A DNA stretch of 64,000 bases from Blautia massiliensis (ex Durand et al. 2017) (GTDB lineage Bacteria; Bacillota; Clostridia; Lachnospirales; Lachnospiraceae), in contig NZ_LN913006.1 in NCBI RefSeq assembly GCF_001487165.1, positions 1,728,304-1,792,303 on the forward strand, written 5' to 3'. This document shows, in pieces, positions 19,833 to 28,436 of this stretch. Both the position numbers and the translations under genes were made by a program. Below the pieces are notes generated by a model. That model had not been told where the DNA came from. It made no database searches and saw only the letters and a list, made by a program, of their open reading frames with translations. How positions within the stretch are numbered: the first letter of the stretch is position 1; every line of letters starts with the position of its first letter.

Positions 19833-20216
19833 ATGAATACACAGCCAGAAGCTCTTTTATATAATTTTAACGACCCAGAACGGCTTCGCCAGATCCGCCG
19901 CTATCTGAACCGTCAGAAGGTTAAGACACGGATCGTCACTGCGCCGGAATTTCTTCATCCGCTGGGATATCTTTTTGAGATTCCGGGATTTCATCCCTCA
20001 TCCCAGTTTAATCTGGGAAGCAATTTCAGTGATGAGATGATCGTGCTGAAGGATTTTTCCAGTGCACAGATGGATGATTTTCTTGCTTTTTTCCGTGAAA
20101 ACCAGATCCCGCCTGTTGCACTGAAGGCCATGCTCACACCGGTAACTCAGCACTGGTCTTCCATCCAGCTGCACGATGAGCTTTCCAGGGAGCACACACT
20201 TATGCATAAAAAATAA
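19833..20216 (+). CDS. DUF3783 domain protein
   Basis: 127 residues, soluble, no signal peptide. Resembles the DUF3783 family: LLYNFNDPERLRQIRRYL near the N-terminus, then FSDEMIVLKDFSSAQMDDFLAFFRENQIPPVALKAMLTPVTQHWSSIQLHDELSREHTLM. Function unknown. Follows the sensor kinase by 47 bp with GAGG before the ATG, so it may be the third gene of that transcript. No terminator seen between them. Confidence 0.75.
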   Translation: MNTQPEALLYNFNDPERLRQIRRYLNRQKVKTRIVTAPEFLHPLGYLFEIPGFHPSSQFNLGSNFSDEMIVLKDFSSAQMDDFLAFFRENQIPPVALKAMLTPVTQHWSSIQLHDELSREHTLMHKK

Positions 20217-20238
20217 CTGCAAAACCAAAATCTGCCGA

Positions 20239-20271
20239 ATCTGCCTGCTGCATTTCCGGCAGATCTTTTTT
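20239..20271 (+). terminator. Terminator of the two-component/DUF3783 transcript
   Basis: ATCTGCC paired with GGCAGAT across a 12-nt loop, then CTTTTTTAT, 22 bp after the DUF3783 stop. Confidence 0.8.
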
Positions 20272-20289
20272 ATCTTATTTTTCCCACTG

Positions 20290-20325
20290 AAAAAGGAGAC
20301 CGCTCCGCGCAGTCTCCTTTTTTGA
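20290..20325 (-). terminator. Terminator of the rhaB-isomerase operon
   Basis: AAAAAGGAGAC and GTCTCCTTTTTT flank an 11-nt GC-rich loop. Symmetric A/T tracts let it work in both directions. It lies 33 bp after the isomerase stop. Confidence 0.8.
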
Positions 20326-20357
20326 ATATGTTTTAGGTTGAATACATAAGAAAGAAT

Positions 20358-21776
20358 TTATCTTGTCACGATATCTACCGGTACGTTAAAGATTTTTGCA
20401 ACCTTCAGGATCGTATCGATGTGTCTTCCTGTAGCAGCTGCCATATGATGTGTCGGGCCAGCCTCGCTCCAGCGGTTAACGAACTCTCTTGCTCCGCATG
20501 TGAAGCGTGTTCTCATGTTTGTATCACCGAAGGAAAGGATCGGTCCCTCCTCGTTTACGCCCTCAGCTACAACGAATTTGAAGTTTCCGTCTTTATCCTG
20601 AGTGATTGCAAGGTAGGTTACAGGGCCTGTGTATGGATAGAACTGTGTCAGGTATCCGCCGCCTGTTTTGCCGTGGAATACCGGCACGATTTTCATGGTT
20701 GGTTTCTTGTCGGAGATGTCAGCGTCACCGCTTCCGGAATGTCCGATGATGCAGATGTCATCGTTGAAATCGATGGAGTACATCTCAGAAAGCTGGCCTG
20801 TACCGGAAATTGTCTTTAAGATACTCATTGCCATGGCAACCTTCATGTCACCCTCTACCGCACATGCAGTACCCTGTTTGATCAGCATGGAGAAAGCCGG
20901 GATCAGCATACTGTCAAGGACTCCTGCTTTACCCTGTGCAAATCCGTCGTAATGGGAAGCGATCATTCCAAGATGCTCGTCTTTTACCCACTCCTCAAAA
21001 GCAACTACATATTTTGCCATATCCCATACTTTCTCAATGGTGCCGCCGCCCTCAATATCGAATGTATCAAGGATATCCTGTGCTTTTGCCCGGATTGCCT
21101 CCTCATCTGTAATATCATCAGCGATCGCCCACATCTTCTCCCAGTCGAACTGTTTTGTGTAGAGGAACATTCTGTTATAGAGGTTTGTCTCATCAATATA
21201 CAGATCCATCATACCCGGATATGGTCTTCCGATCTGCGCAATGTTAGTCTCACGGAATCTTCTTCTTACCTGAGCAGCCTTGCACCAGTCTTCGATCTCA
21301 GCCTGAACTGCAGGATCTCCGCCTTCTACAACGCCTGTGATAACCGCATGTCTCTTGCCTGCTCTCTCAAGGTCAGCAACTGCCTCGCCTACAGCACCGC
21401 ATGCATAGCCTTCACCCAGCCAGGAGGCAATGTCAGTGTGCTCATAATCCAGCGCTTTGATCTTCTGAACGTTTACAAGAACAACCGGAACATCCAGATC
21501 ACGGATCGCCGGAAGCATGTTGTAGGATGTTGCGTATGTCAGCATCTGAAGAAATACAAGGTCAACATCTGCTGCACGGAACTTATCTCCTGCCACCATT
21601 GCCTGCTCTTTTGTTGTCACCATTCCGCCGTCAACGATCTCTACTGTATCCGGGATCGTTTTCTTGAATGCGTCGTACTGTGCCTCAAATTCCGGCACCA
21701 GTGACGGAAACTGCGGAAGATATGCGCCTAAAGCAATTGAAAATACACCAACTTTTGCCTTTGTGTTAACTAACAT
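20358..21776 (-). CDS. L-fucose/L-arabinose isomerase superfamily sugar isomerase
   Basis: 472 residues, cytoplasmic aldose-ketose isomerase of the AraA/FucI fold. Seen: N-terminal Rossmann-like domain with FLQMLTYATSYNMLPAIRDLDVPVVLVNVQ, then QGTACAVEGDMKVAMAMSILKTISG (compare the FAGEGDWKTAALLRIMK block of AraA) and the late metal-site His block AGPTHHMAAATGRHIDT. This is not the canonical RhaA family. It follows rhaB by 18 bp with GGAGG before the ATG. Being paired with a rhamnulokinase-like enzyme, the likely substrate is L-rhamnose or L-fucose rather than arabinose; that is inference. Confidence 0.8.
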   Translation of the reverse strand: MLVNTKAKVGVFSIALGAYLPQFPSLVPEFEAQYDAFKKTIPDTVEIVDGGMVTTKEQAMVAGDKFRAADVDLVFLQMLTYATSYNMLPAIRDLDVPVVLVNVQKIKALDYEHTDIASWLGEGYACGAVGEAVADLERAGKRHAVITGVVEGGDPAVQAEIEDWCKAAQVRRRFRETNIAQIGRPYPGMMDLYIDETNLYNRMFLYTKQFDWEKMWAIADDITDEEAIRAKAQDILDTFDIEGGGTIEKVWDMAKYVVAFEEWVKDEHLGMIASHYDGFAQGKAGVLDSMLIPAFSMLIKQGTACAVEGDMKVAMAMSILKTISGTGQLSEMYSIDFNDDICIIGHSGSGDADISDKKPTMKIVPVFHGKTGGGYLTQFYPYTGPVTYLAITQDKDGNFKFVVAEGVNEEGPILSFGDTNMRTRFTCGAREFVNRWSEAGPTHHMAAATGRHIDTILKVAKIFNVPVDIVTR

Positions 21777-21794
21777 AATAAGACCTCCAATTAT

Positions 21795-23198
21795 TTATGC
21801 TTTGTATACTTTAATACCGAAGGACTCATGGATGGTTGTACGAGCCTCCTCGATCGTTTTAAACTCCTCGGCCTTCAGCATCTGTGCTGTGATATTACCG
21901 ATTGCAGTAGCCTCACCAGGGCCTGCATGGATTTCTTTCTTTGTAGCTTTTGCAGTCAGCTCATTTAAGTATCCTGCATTGGAACCACCGCCTACGATAT
22001 GGATACGGCTGTAGGTTCTTCCTGTCATCTCCTCGATTTCTTTTGCGATCTTAGCGTAGCAATCTGCAAGGCTTGTATAGATAACGGTTGCAATCTCGCC
22101 AAGAGTTTCCGGAACCTGCTGTCCTGTTCTGCGGCAGTAGTCCTGAACCTCTTTTGTCATGTTCTCAGGAGAAAGGAAGCACTCATCGTTTGCGTTTACT
22201 CTTGACGGGAAGTCTTTTGCCTCCTCAGCCATCTCGCAGATCTGTGCAAAGCTGTACGCATCATCAAACTCATGACGTACAGACTGGATCATCCAGAGAC
22301 CCATGATGTTCTTCAGATAACGGAAACGTCCTGCATATCCACCCTCGTTTGTGAAGTTCATCTCACAGCTCTTCTCAGAGCAGTCTGCTTCTTTTCTCTC
22401 GATTCCCATCAGAGACCATGTTCCGGAACTGATATAAATGAAATCGTCATCATTTGCAGGCACAGCCAGAACTGCAGACCCTGTATCATGTGTAGCCGGT
22501 GCTACAACCTCAAGATCAAAGCCAACTGCTTCCTTCACTGCATCTGTTAAATGTCCGATGCTTGTGCTAGGCATGATCAGCTTCTGGAATATCTTTCTTG
22601 GATATCCCAGCATATCGATCAGCTCATAATCCCAGTCCTTGGTTGTCGGGCATACAAGCTGTCCTGTGGTTGCCTCTGTGTACTCGCAAGTTTTTTCGCC
22701 TGTAAGAAGAAAATGGAAGTAGTCCGGTACATGAAGAAGTGTCTCAGCCTGCTCCAGATACTCAGGATGTTTCTTCTTCACTGCCATCAGCTGATATACT
22801 GTATTGTAGATTGCTTTCTGGATACCGGTTCTTGCATACAGATCTTTCAGGGAAATTGTCTTATAAACTTCCTCGTCCATTCCCTCTGTACGATGATCAC
22901 GGTAGCCTACCGTGTTGCCAAGAACCTTGTCATCCTTGTCAAGAAGTACGAAGTCAACACCCCAGGTATCAACACCCATGCTTACCGGGATCTTGCCGAT
23001 CTCTTTACATTTTTTAAGACCGTTTACGATCTCGGTGAAAAGACGGTCAAACTCCCAGCAGAGCTCTCCATCCTTCTTAACCATACCGTTCTCAAAACGA
23101 TAGATTTCTTCCAGGATCATTTTTCCGTTTTCCATATGTCCCAGAATGTGACGTCCGCTGGATGCTCCGATATCTACTGCTAAATAATATGTTGCCAT
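21795..23198 (-). CDS. rhaB: Rhamnulokinase-type FGGY sugar kinase
   Basis: 467 residues. N-terminal FGGY domain with YLAVDIGASSGRHILG, VSMGVDTWGVDFVLLD and GYRDHRTEGM; C-terminal domain with APATHDTGSAVLAVP, YISSGTWSLMGIE, FTNEGGYAGRFRYLKNIMGLWMIQ and IHIVGGGSNAGYLNELTA. These match the RhaB branch. It would phosphorylate L-rhamnulose (or L-fuculose) at C1. The start at 23198 has GAGGAGG; the longer frame to 23261 overlaps the promoter. First gene of the operon. No matching aldolase lies in this operon. Confidence 0.88.
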   Translation of the reverse strand: MATYYLAVDIGASSGRHILGHMENGKMILEEIYRFENGMVKKDGELCWEFDRLFTEIVNGLKKCKEIGKIPVSMGVDTWGVDFVLLDKDDKVLGNTVGYRDHRTEGMDEEVYKTISLKDLYARTGIQKAIYNTVYQLMAVKKKHPEYLEQAETLLHVPDYFHFLLTGEKTCEYTEATTGQLVCPTTKDWDYELIDMLGYPRKIFQKLIMPSTSIGHLTDAVKEAVGFDLEVVAPATHDTGSAVLAVPANDDDFIYISSGTWSLMGIERKEADCSEKSCEMNFTNEGGYAGRFRYLKNIMGLWMIQSVRHEFDDAYSFAQICEMAEEAKDFPSRVNANDECFLSPENMTKEVQDYCRRTGQQVPETLGEIATVIYTSLADCYAKIAKEIEEMTGRTYSRIHIVGGGSNAGYLNELTAKATKKEIHAGPGEATAIGNITAQMLKAEEFKTIEEARTTIHESFGIKVYKA

Positions 23199-23242
23199 TT
23201 TTAAATCCTCCTCAATATGTAAGCTTCTGATCACTTTCATAT

Positions 23243-23285
23243 CTGATGTTGTATTTATCATACATCAGGATCCTTCCGGTGATAA
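23243..23285 (-). promoter_or_regulatory. Promoter and overlapping dyad of the rhaB-isomerase operon
   Basis: Minus strand: TTATCA (23285-23280), 17 bp, TATGAT (23263-23258). A 7-12-7 inverted repeat (CTGATGT at 23243 with ACATCAG ending 23268) overlaps the -10 and likely start point, where a repressor would bind. The upstream stretch also has a perfect TTGACA without a fitting -10. Confidence 0.5.
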
Positions 23286-23363
23286 GAACCTCTTTTGTCA
23301 AAAAAAGTGTCTTTATTTGCCAATAATACAGCGATTATTTATGAACTACTACATTATTTGTTT

Positions 23364-23395
23364 AAAAAATCCGCTGACTGAATCAGCCAGCGGAT
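23364..23395 (-). terminator. Terminator of the second ABC operon
   Basis: Minus strand: GATCCGCTG and CAGCGGATT pair around a short loop, with a run of six T following. A smaller hairpin GAACGC/GCGTTC (23416-23432) lies between it and the gene stop. Confidence 0.85.
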
Positions 23396-23464
23396 CTCTT
23401 ATTTCATACGTCCGTGAACGCAATCCGCGTTCATTATAACTTCACGATCTGATCGATTATATGA

Positions 23465-24634
23465 TTAGTCATAAAGGTTAGGAGCGATATCCTCGTCTTC
23501 CATATTTGTTGCATCATACCAGTAACCGTCTGTAGGAACATCCTGAAGCTCCTGGCCGTTTGCTGCTGCTGTCAGAGCGTAGATTGCATAGTATCCCATC
23601 ATAAGAGGAGACTGTGTAACAGCACCGATGAATGTGCCATCTTTAACAGCTGCTTTGATGATAGAACCAGCATCGAAACCAACACCAACTACATCACCGT
23701 TTGCCGGGTCAGAACCAAGAACGTTAAGGTTAGCATTTGCTGCAAGAACACCCTCTGCGGAAACCTGGTTAGAACCGAATACTGCGATACAGTTCTCCTG
23801 GGAAAGGATTGCCTGTGCCTCTGTGGAGCAGAGCTCTACAGTTGTCTGTGCAGGTACAGCTACCTGGATAACAACGTCTGCGTCTTTAGCATCTGCGTCA
23901 GCACCCTCTGCTGCGTTTACATAGAACTCGTTACCGCTTACTGCTACAGTCTTGCCATCAGCCTGAAGAAGCTCGATCATCTTGTTGATGAATCCTGTAC
24001 CACGCTGCTGGATGTTCTGAGCTGTTGCATCCTGGTTAACCTCACCGATGATAACCTGTCCGTCAGCATCTTTAACAACGTCTTTAATGCTGTTGTACAT
24101 ATTCTCAGCTGCTACTGCACCAGCCTGTGCGTTGTCTGTACAAACCTCGCATACTACAGATCCTTCCGGAGCATCAGCGATACCTGTATCGAATGTTACA
24201 ACCGGGATTCCTTTTTCTGCACATGTCTTAAGTGCATCTGTAACAGAAGATGTATCACAAGCTGCAAGTCCTAATCCAACAGGATTGGAAGCGATAGCTG
24301 TGTTGATCATGTTAACCTGGTCAGCGATATCGGACTCACTGTTCGGTCCCTGTGGTTTATAAGTAACGCCCAGCTCCTCAGATGCTTTTTTCATACCTTC
24401 CTGAGCTGCATCCCAGTATGTGGACTGGAAAGATTTAACCATCATCGGGAACTCATAAGCTTCGTTTGCTTTCAGTCCGTCGAACTGTGCGGTAGGATCC
24501 TCAGCTGCTGTGGAATCTGCGGATTCCTCTGTTGCTGCATCTTCTTTCTCCTCAGCTGCAAAAGCTGCTGTTGCGCTCATGCTTGTTACCATTGCTGCAC
24601 AGAGCATTAATGCCATAACCTTTTTTGCTTTCAT
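23465..24634 (-). CDS. Sugar-binding protein of the second CUT2 ABC transporter
   Basis: 389 residues, periplasmic-binding-protein I fold. Sec signal peptide about 1-27 (ends AAFAAEE) followed by an acidic/Ala/Thr-rich linker to about 52. Ligand domain: FPMMVKSFQSTYWDAAQEGMKKASEELG, ALKTCAEKGIPVVTFDTGI, VFGSNQVSAEGVLAANANL, DVVGVGFDAGSIIKAAVKDG, AVTQSPLMMGYYAIYALT. No canonical lipobox (the only early Cys is in MLCAAM). AAGGAGG precedes the ATG. Last gene of its operon. The ligand is unknown; ribose-, xylose- or hexitol-like are open. Confidence 0.88.
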   Translation of the reverse strand: MKAKKVMALMLCAAMVTSMSATAAFAAEEKEDAATEESADSTAAEDPTAQFDGLKANEAYEFPMMVKSFQSTYWDAAQEGMKKASEELGVTYKPQGPNSESDIADQVNMINTAIASNPVGLGLAACDTSSVTDALKTCAEKGIPVVTFDTGIADAPEGSVVCEVCTDNAQAGAVAAENMYNSIKDVVKDADGQVIIGEVNQDATAQNIQQRGTGFINKMIELLQADGKTVAVSGNEFYVNAAEGADADAKDADVVIQVAVPAQTTVELCSTEAQAILSQENCIAVFGSNQVSAEGVLAANANLNVLGSDPANGDVVGVGFDAGSIIKAAVKDGTFIGAVTQSPLMMGYYAIYALTAAANGQELQDVPTDGYWYDATNMEDEDIAPNLYD

Positions 24635-24722
24635 ATAATATTTCCTCCTTAAAATATATTATATAGTTTTTTTATGTTCATACGCCGTTGCTACCCCTTG
24701 GCGTTTCACATCTTTGATTATC

Positions 24723-24756
24723 GGGTGCTGTTCACATTTCTCTGTAAACAGCACCC
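24723..24756 (-). other. Intercistronic stem-loop before the second binding-protein gene
   Basis: Perfect 10-bp arms GGGTGCTGTT and AACAGCACCC around a 14-nt loop between the last permease and the binding protein. No T run follows on the transcribed strand. A second small hairpin (ACGCC/GGCGT) lies just downstream. Same position and style as the stem-loop at 12567. Confidence 0.65.
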
Positions 24757-24782
24757 TTACTTATTATACACACTTCTTAATA

Positions 24783-25760
24783 TCAATGTGCTGCTTTTTT
24801 CTCTTTCAGGATATCGATCAGAACGGCTACGATCAGAACGATACCTGTGATGATCTGCTGCCAGTTTGCCTGCAGGCCGATGTATGGAAGACCTGTTTTC
24901 AGAAGCATGATGACGAAGATACCAACGAATGTACCGATTACGGAACCATATCCACCGGTAGCTGCTACACCACCAACGAATACACCACCGATAGCATCCA
25001 TCTCAAGTCCGGCACCAGTACCAGGCTGTACAGTAGGTGTTACTGCTGCGTATGCGATTGCTGCAAGACCTGTAAACAGACCGCAGACAACGTATACCAT
25101 TACGTGATAGAACTTTGTATTGATTCCAGAAAGGGCTGCTGCCTCTTTGTTGGAACCGATTGCAATTGTGTAACGACCGAATTTGGTGTGGTTCAGGATG
25201 TACTCCATAAGAAGAACCAGAATGATCATCCACAGGAAACCGAGCGGATAACGTGAAGCACTTCTTCCTGTACCAACGGTTACTTTAAAGATTGTGTGGA
25301 ACCATCCACCGTCCTGTGTAAGTCCCGGCCAAGGTGTCGCACTGCAGAGAGATCCGGCACCACGGGTAATCATACAGGTACAAAGTGTTGCCAAAAATGG
25401 CGGCAGGTTCATAACACCGATCAGTACACCGTTCAGTGCACCGACTGCGATACCAAGAACAATACAGATCAGCATTGCCAGAGCTACCGGGCAATTGTTG
25501 TTTCTGATCAGTGTTCCGCCGATCAGTGCGTATGCTACCATACCAGTTCCGATTGACAGGTCAACACCACCAGTGATAAGCGGGAATGTAACTCCGATCG
25601 CCATAAGAAGATCGTAATATGAGAAATCCAGCATACTCAGGATCGTGGTGTACTGTCTGAATTCTTTACTCAAGCCTGAGAATATTGCACACAGGACAAT
25701 GATAACGAGCAAAACAATAAATCTCTGATCACTTAAAATACTTTTTTTCTTCTTAGTCAT
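24783..25760 (-). CDS. CUT2 sugar ABC transporter permease B
   Basis: 325 residues, RbsC/BPD_transp_2 family. Blocks: LLMAIGVTFPLITGGVDLSIGTGMVAYAL, GVLIGVMNLPPFLATLCTCMITRGAGSL, FGRYTIAIGSNKEAAALSGIN, GGVAATGGYGSVIGTFVGIFVIMLL. Starts 11 bp after the ATPase stop. Works with the permease at 27305. Confidence 0.92.
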   Translation of the reverse strand: MTKKKKSILSDQRFIVLLVIIVLCAIFSGLSKEFRQYTTILSMLDFSYYDLLMAIGVTFPLITGGVDLSIGTGMVAYALIGGTLIRNNNCPVALAMLICIVLGIAVGALNGVLIGVMNLPPFLATLCTCMITRGAGSLCSATPWPGLTQDGGWFHTIFKVTVGTGRSASRYPLGFLWMIILVLLMEYILNHTKFGRYTIAIGSNKEAAALSGINTKFYHVMVYVVCGLFTGLAAIAYAAVTPTVQPGTGAGLEMDAIGGVFVGGVAATGGYGSVIGTFVGIFVIMLLKTGLPYIGLQANWQQIITGIVLIVAVLIDILKEKKAAH

Positions 25761-25771
25761 GACTTTCCTCC

Positions 25772-27283
25772 TTAATCGATATTCCGTGTGGCCTTGTCCA
25801 TGATGTTTTCCTGGGTTGCCTCGGAGATATCAATACATCCGGTAACTTTACCCTCACACATGATGATGATACGGTCACTCATTCGGAGAACTTCCGTCAT
25901 CTCAGAAGAAATCATGATAATGGATTTTCCTTCTGCTGCCAGTCTGTTCATTAATTTGTAGATTTCGTTCTTGGCACCAACATCGATACCTCTTGTCGGC
26001 TCATCGAAAATAAGGATATCACTGTCTCGTGTCAGCCATTTAGCAATAACAACCTTCTGCTGGTTACCACCGGAAAGGTTTACTACCAGCTGATCTGTTG
26101 TAGGTGTCTTTGTTGCAAGCTCTTTTACATATTTCTCAGTAACTTCTTTTTCTTTTGCTTTATTAATGAAGAGACCGTTTGTAAAGTTTTCCATTGTAGC
26201 AAGTGTTGTATTCTCTGTTACAGATTTCTGTACAACAACACCGTATCTTCTTCTGTCCTCTGACAGATAACCGATACCACATTTAACAGCATCCTGCGGG
26301 CTGTTGATAGTCACCTCATGAAGCTGACCGTCTTTACCCATAACGGAGATTTTACCACTCTGCTTCGGATCTGCTCCGAACAGTGCTCTGGCTGTTTCGG
26401 TACGTCCTGCACCCATCAGTCCTGAGAAGCCAAGGATCTCGCCTTTTCTCAGCTCAAAGCTTACATCCTGGACCATCTTACCTGCGTTCAGATGCTCAAC
26501 CTTAAGAACTACCGGTGCATCTGCCGGAACCGCACTCTCCTGCTTCGGATCCTCATAAATAACACGACCAACCATCATGTTGATGATATCTTCTTTTGTA
26601 CTGTCTTTTGTGATGAGGGTTCCTACGTAACCACCATCTCGCATGACTGTTACACGGTCTGTGATGGTTTTGATCTCATCCATACGGTGTGAGATATACA
26701 CGATACCAAGATTTTTCTTACGAAGGTCACGGATGATCTCAAACAGATCCGCGATCTCTTTCTCGGTAAGTGCTGCGGAAGGCTCATCGAAGATGATAAC
26801 CTCAGCTTTATGAGAGATTGCTTTTGCGATCTCACACATCTGCTGTTTTCCGACTGTCAGGTTTTTCATCTTTTCCTTCGGATTGATCTCAATGTTCAGA
26901 TCCTGGAAAAGCTTCTTTGAATCCTCGATCATCTTTTTGTCATCAATGCGGAAACCTTTTTTCGGCTCACGTCCGATGAAGATGTTCTGAGCAACGGTAA
27001 GATCACCTACCATGTTCAGCTCCTGATGTACGATTACAACGCCGGCATCCTGTGCCTCACGTGTATTGTGGAATTCTGTTTCCTGTCCTTTGTAAACGAT
27101 GGAACCTGAATCCTTCTGATAAATACCGGTAAGAACCTTCATCAGTGTTGATTTACCGGCACCGTTTTCTCCCATAAGTGCATGTACTTCGCCGCGTTTT
27201 ACTTCGAAATTAACGTGATCCAGAGCATGAACTCCAGGAAAGGACTTATCAATGTCCTTCATAGTTAAAATAACTTCACCCAT
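25772..27283 (-). CDS. CUT2 sugar ABC transporter ATPase
   Basis: 503 residues, two ABC domains. First: Walker A GENGAGKSTLMKVLTG, Walker B VIIFDEPSAALTEKE and H-loop YISHRMDEI. Second: GLMGAGRTETARALFG in place of Walker A, VNLSGGNQQKVVIAKWL and LIFDEPTRGIDVGAKNEIY. GGGAGG precedes the ATG. Middle gene of the permease-ATPase-permease-binding protein operon. Confidence 0.93.
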   Translation of the reverse strand: MGEVILTMKDIDKSFPGVHALDHVNFEVKRGEVHALMGENGAGKSTLMKVLTGIYQKDSGSIVYKGQETEFHNTREAQDAGVVIVHQELNMVGDLTVAQNIFIGREPKKGFRIDDKKMIEDSKKLFQDLNIEINPKEKMKNLTVGKQQMCEIAKAISHKAEVIIFDEPSAALTEKEIADLFEIIRDLRKKNLGIVYISHRMDEIKTITDRVTVMRDGGYVGTLITKDSTKEDIINMMVGRVIYEDPKQESAVPADAPVVLKVEHLNAGKMVQDVSFELRKGEILGFSGLMGAGRTETARALFGADPKQSGKISVMGKDGQLHEVTINSPQDAVKCGIGYLSEDRRRYGVVVQKSVTENTTLATMENFTNGLFINKAKEKEVTEKYVKELATKTPTTDQLVVNLSGGNQQKVVIAKWLTRDSDILIFDEPTRGIDVGAKNEIYKLMNRLAAEGKSIIMISSEMTEVLRMSDRIIIMCEGKVTGCIDISEATQENIMDKATRNID

Positions 27284-27304
27284 TGTCGCATCCTCCCTCT
27301 AAGA

Positions 27305-28279
27305 TCAGTTCTTTCTGCGTCTTGCAGAAACGTCGATATAAACTGCAACGATAACGATGATACCTGTGATGATCATCTGCTGTCCTTTACCAAGGCCAAA
27401 TGCCATGATGCCCTGCTGAAGAAGAGAGATGATAAATACGCCGATTACAGTACCGCCGATGGAAGCAAGTCCACCAACCATGGATGTACCACCCATAACG
27501 CAGCCTGCAATAGCCTCATTGTTGTACTGATCGCCATAACCAGGCTGAACAGTTGTGTATGTAGCTACAAAGAAGAGTGCTGCAATACCTACCAGAAATC
27601 CGCAGATCATATAAGCAAGCATTTCCCATTTCTTTGTGTTGACACCGGAAAGACGGACAGCCTCTTTGTTAGATCCAAGGCAGAGGATGTAACGTCCTGG
27701 TTTTGTGTTGTAAAGAACGATACCGCAGATAACTGCCATTACCAGGAAAATAATAATTCCTACAGGGAAGCCGTTTACGGAAACGATATTACGGAACCAG
27801 CCGTTTGCATCGCCAGCTGCCGGCCAGCTTACGGACTGTGTTTTTGTGAATACAGAAGCAATACCTTTTGCAATGTTCATGGATGCCATGGAAATAATGA
27901 ATGGTGGCACTGACATGTAAGAAACCATCCAGCCATTGAAAATACCAAAGCAGAGACCGATCAGAATGCAAAGGATCATGGCAACTGCACATGGAACCTT
28001 GTAAGATGTCATGCAGTAACCGGATACCAGTGCACAGCAGAACATTACAGGTCCGATGGAGAAATCAATTCCTCCTGTAGCGATTACGAATGTAACGCCA
28101 AGTGACAAAAAGCCCAGGAAATACACATAGTTCAAAGTAGACTTGATACTATCAACAGTCGGAAACTTGTTTCCAAGAACTACTTTAAAAACCAGGAACA
28201 TAAGAATCAGAACACAGACAAGAAGTATTCTGTTCAATCCGAGCTTCTTAACGATTGGATTTTGTTTTAAGTTTTCCAA
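27305..28279 (-). CDS. CUT2 sugar ABC transporter permease A
   Basis: 324 residues, RbsC family with about 8-10 membrane segments. Blocks: LGFLSLGVTFVIATGGIDFSIGPVMFCCAL, FGIFNGWMVSYMSVPPFIISMASMNIAKG, GRYILCLGSNKEAVRLSGVN, VMGGTSMVGGLASIGGTVIG. The start is TTG at 28279 with AGGAGGG 6-7 nt upstream, which fixes it. First gene of the operon; own promoter upstream. Confidence 0.9.
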   Translation of the reverse strand: MENLKQNPIVKKLGLNRILLVCVLILMFLVFKVVLGNKFPTVDSIKSTLNYVYFLGFLSLGVTFVIATGGIDFSIGPVMFCCALVSGYCMTSYKVPCAVAMILCILIGLCFGIFNGWMVSYMSVPPFIISMASMNIAKGIASVFTKTQSVSWPAAGDANGWFRNIVSVNGFPVGIIIFLVMAVICGIVLYNTKPGRYILCLGSNKEAVRLSGVNTKKWEMLAYMICGFLVGIAALFFVATYTTVQPGYGDQYNNEAIAGCVMGGTSMVGGLASIGGTVIGVFIISLLQQGIMAFGLGKGQQMIITGIIVIVAVYIDVSARRRKN

Positions 28280-28328
28280 TTTTTACCCTCCTCACGTTTT
28301 GCACGTATCTTGTGTTTTCTTGGTTATT

Positions 28329-28357
28329 ATAATACCGTCAAAAATCAATAATTGTAA
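28329..28357 (-). promoter_or_regulatory. Promoter of the second ABC operon
   Basis: Minus strand: TTACAA (28357-28352), 17 bp, TATTAT (28334-28329); an overlapping TATAAT lies 3 bp on. Probably activator-dependent, with the response regulator at 31225 the obvious candidate. Confidence 0.5.
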
Positions 28358-28370
28358 TAGAATATCTTTC

Positions 28371-28411
28371 AAAAAAAGGTTAAATATTTACTGTCTGGTA
28401 AATATTTAACC
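28371..28411 (-). terminator. Terminator after the three-gene sensor operon
   Basis: Perfect 14-bp arms GGTTAAATATTTAC and GTAAATATTTAACC around a 6-nt loop, then seven T on the minus strand. Separates the sensor operon from the ABC operon. The arms resemble the GTAAAATATT repeats near 16220, so it might double as a protein site (speculative). Confidence 0.85.
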
Positions 28412-28436
28412 CTTTTCTTTGTGCATTTATGACTAT

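Noticed and set aside
28378..28411. Palindrome as a dedicated regulator operator
   Set aside because: The 14-bp perfect stem followed by seven T and its place after a stop codon are fully explained by a terminator; a second role is only noted as speculative.
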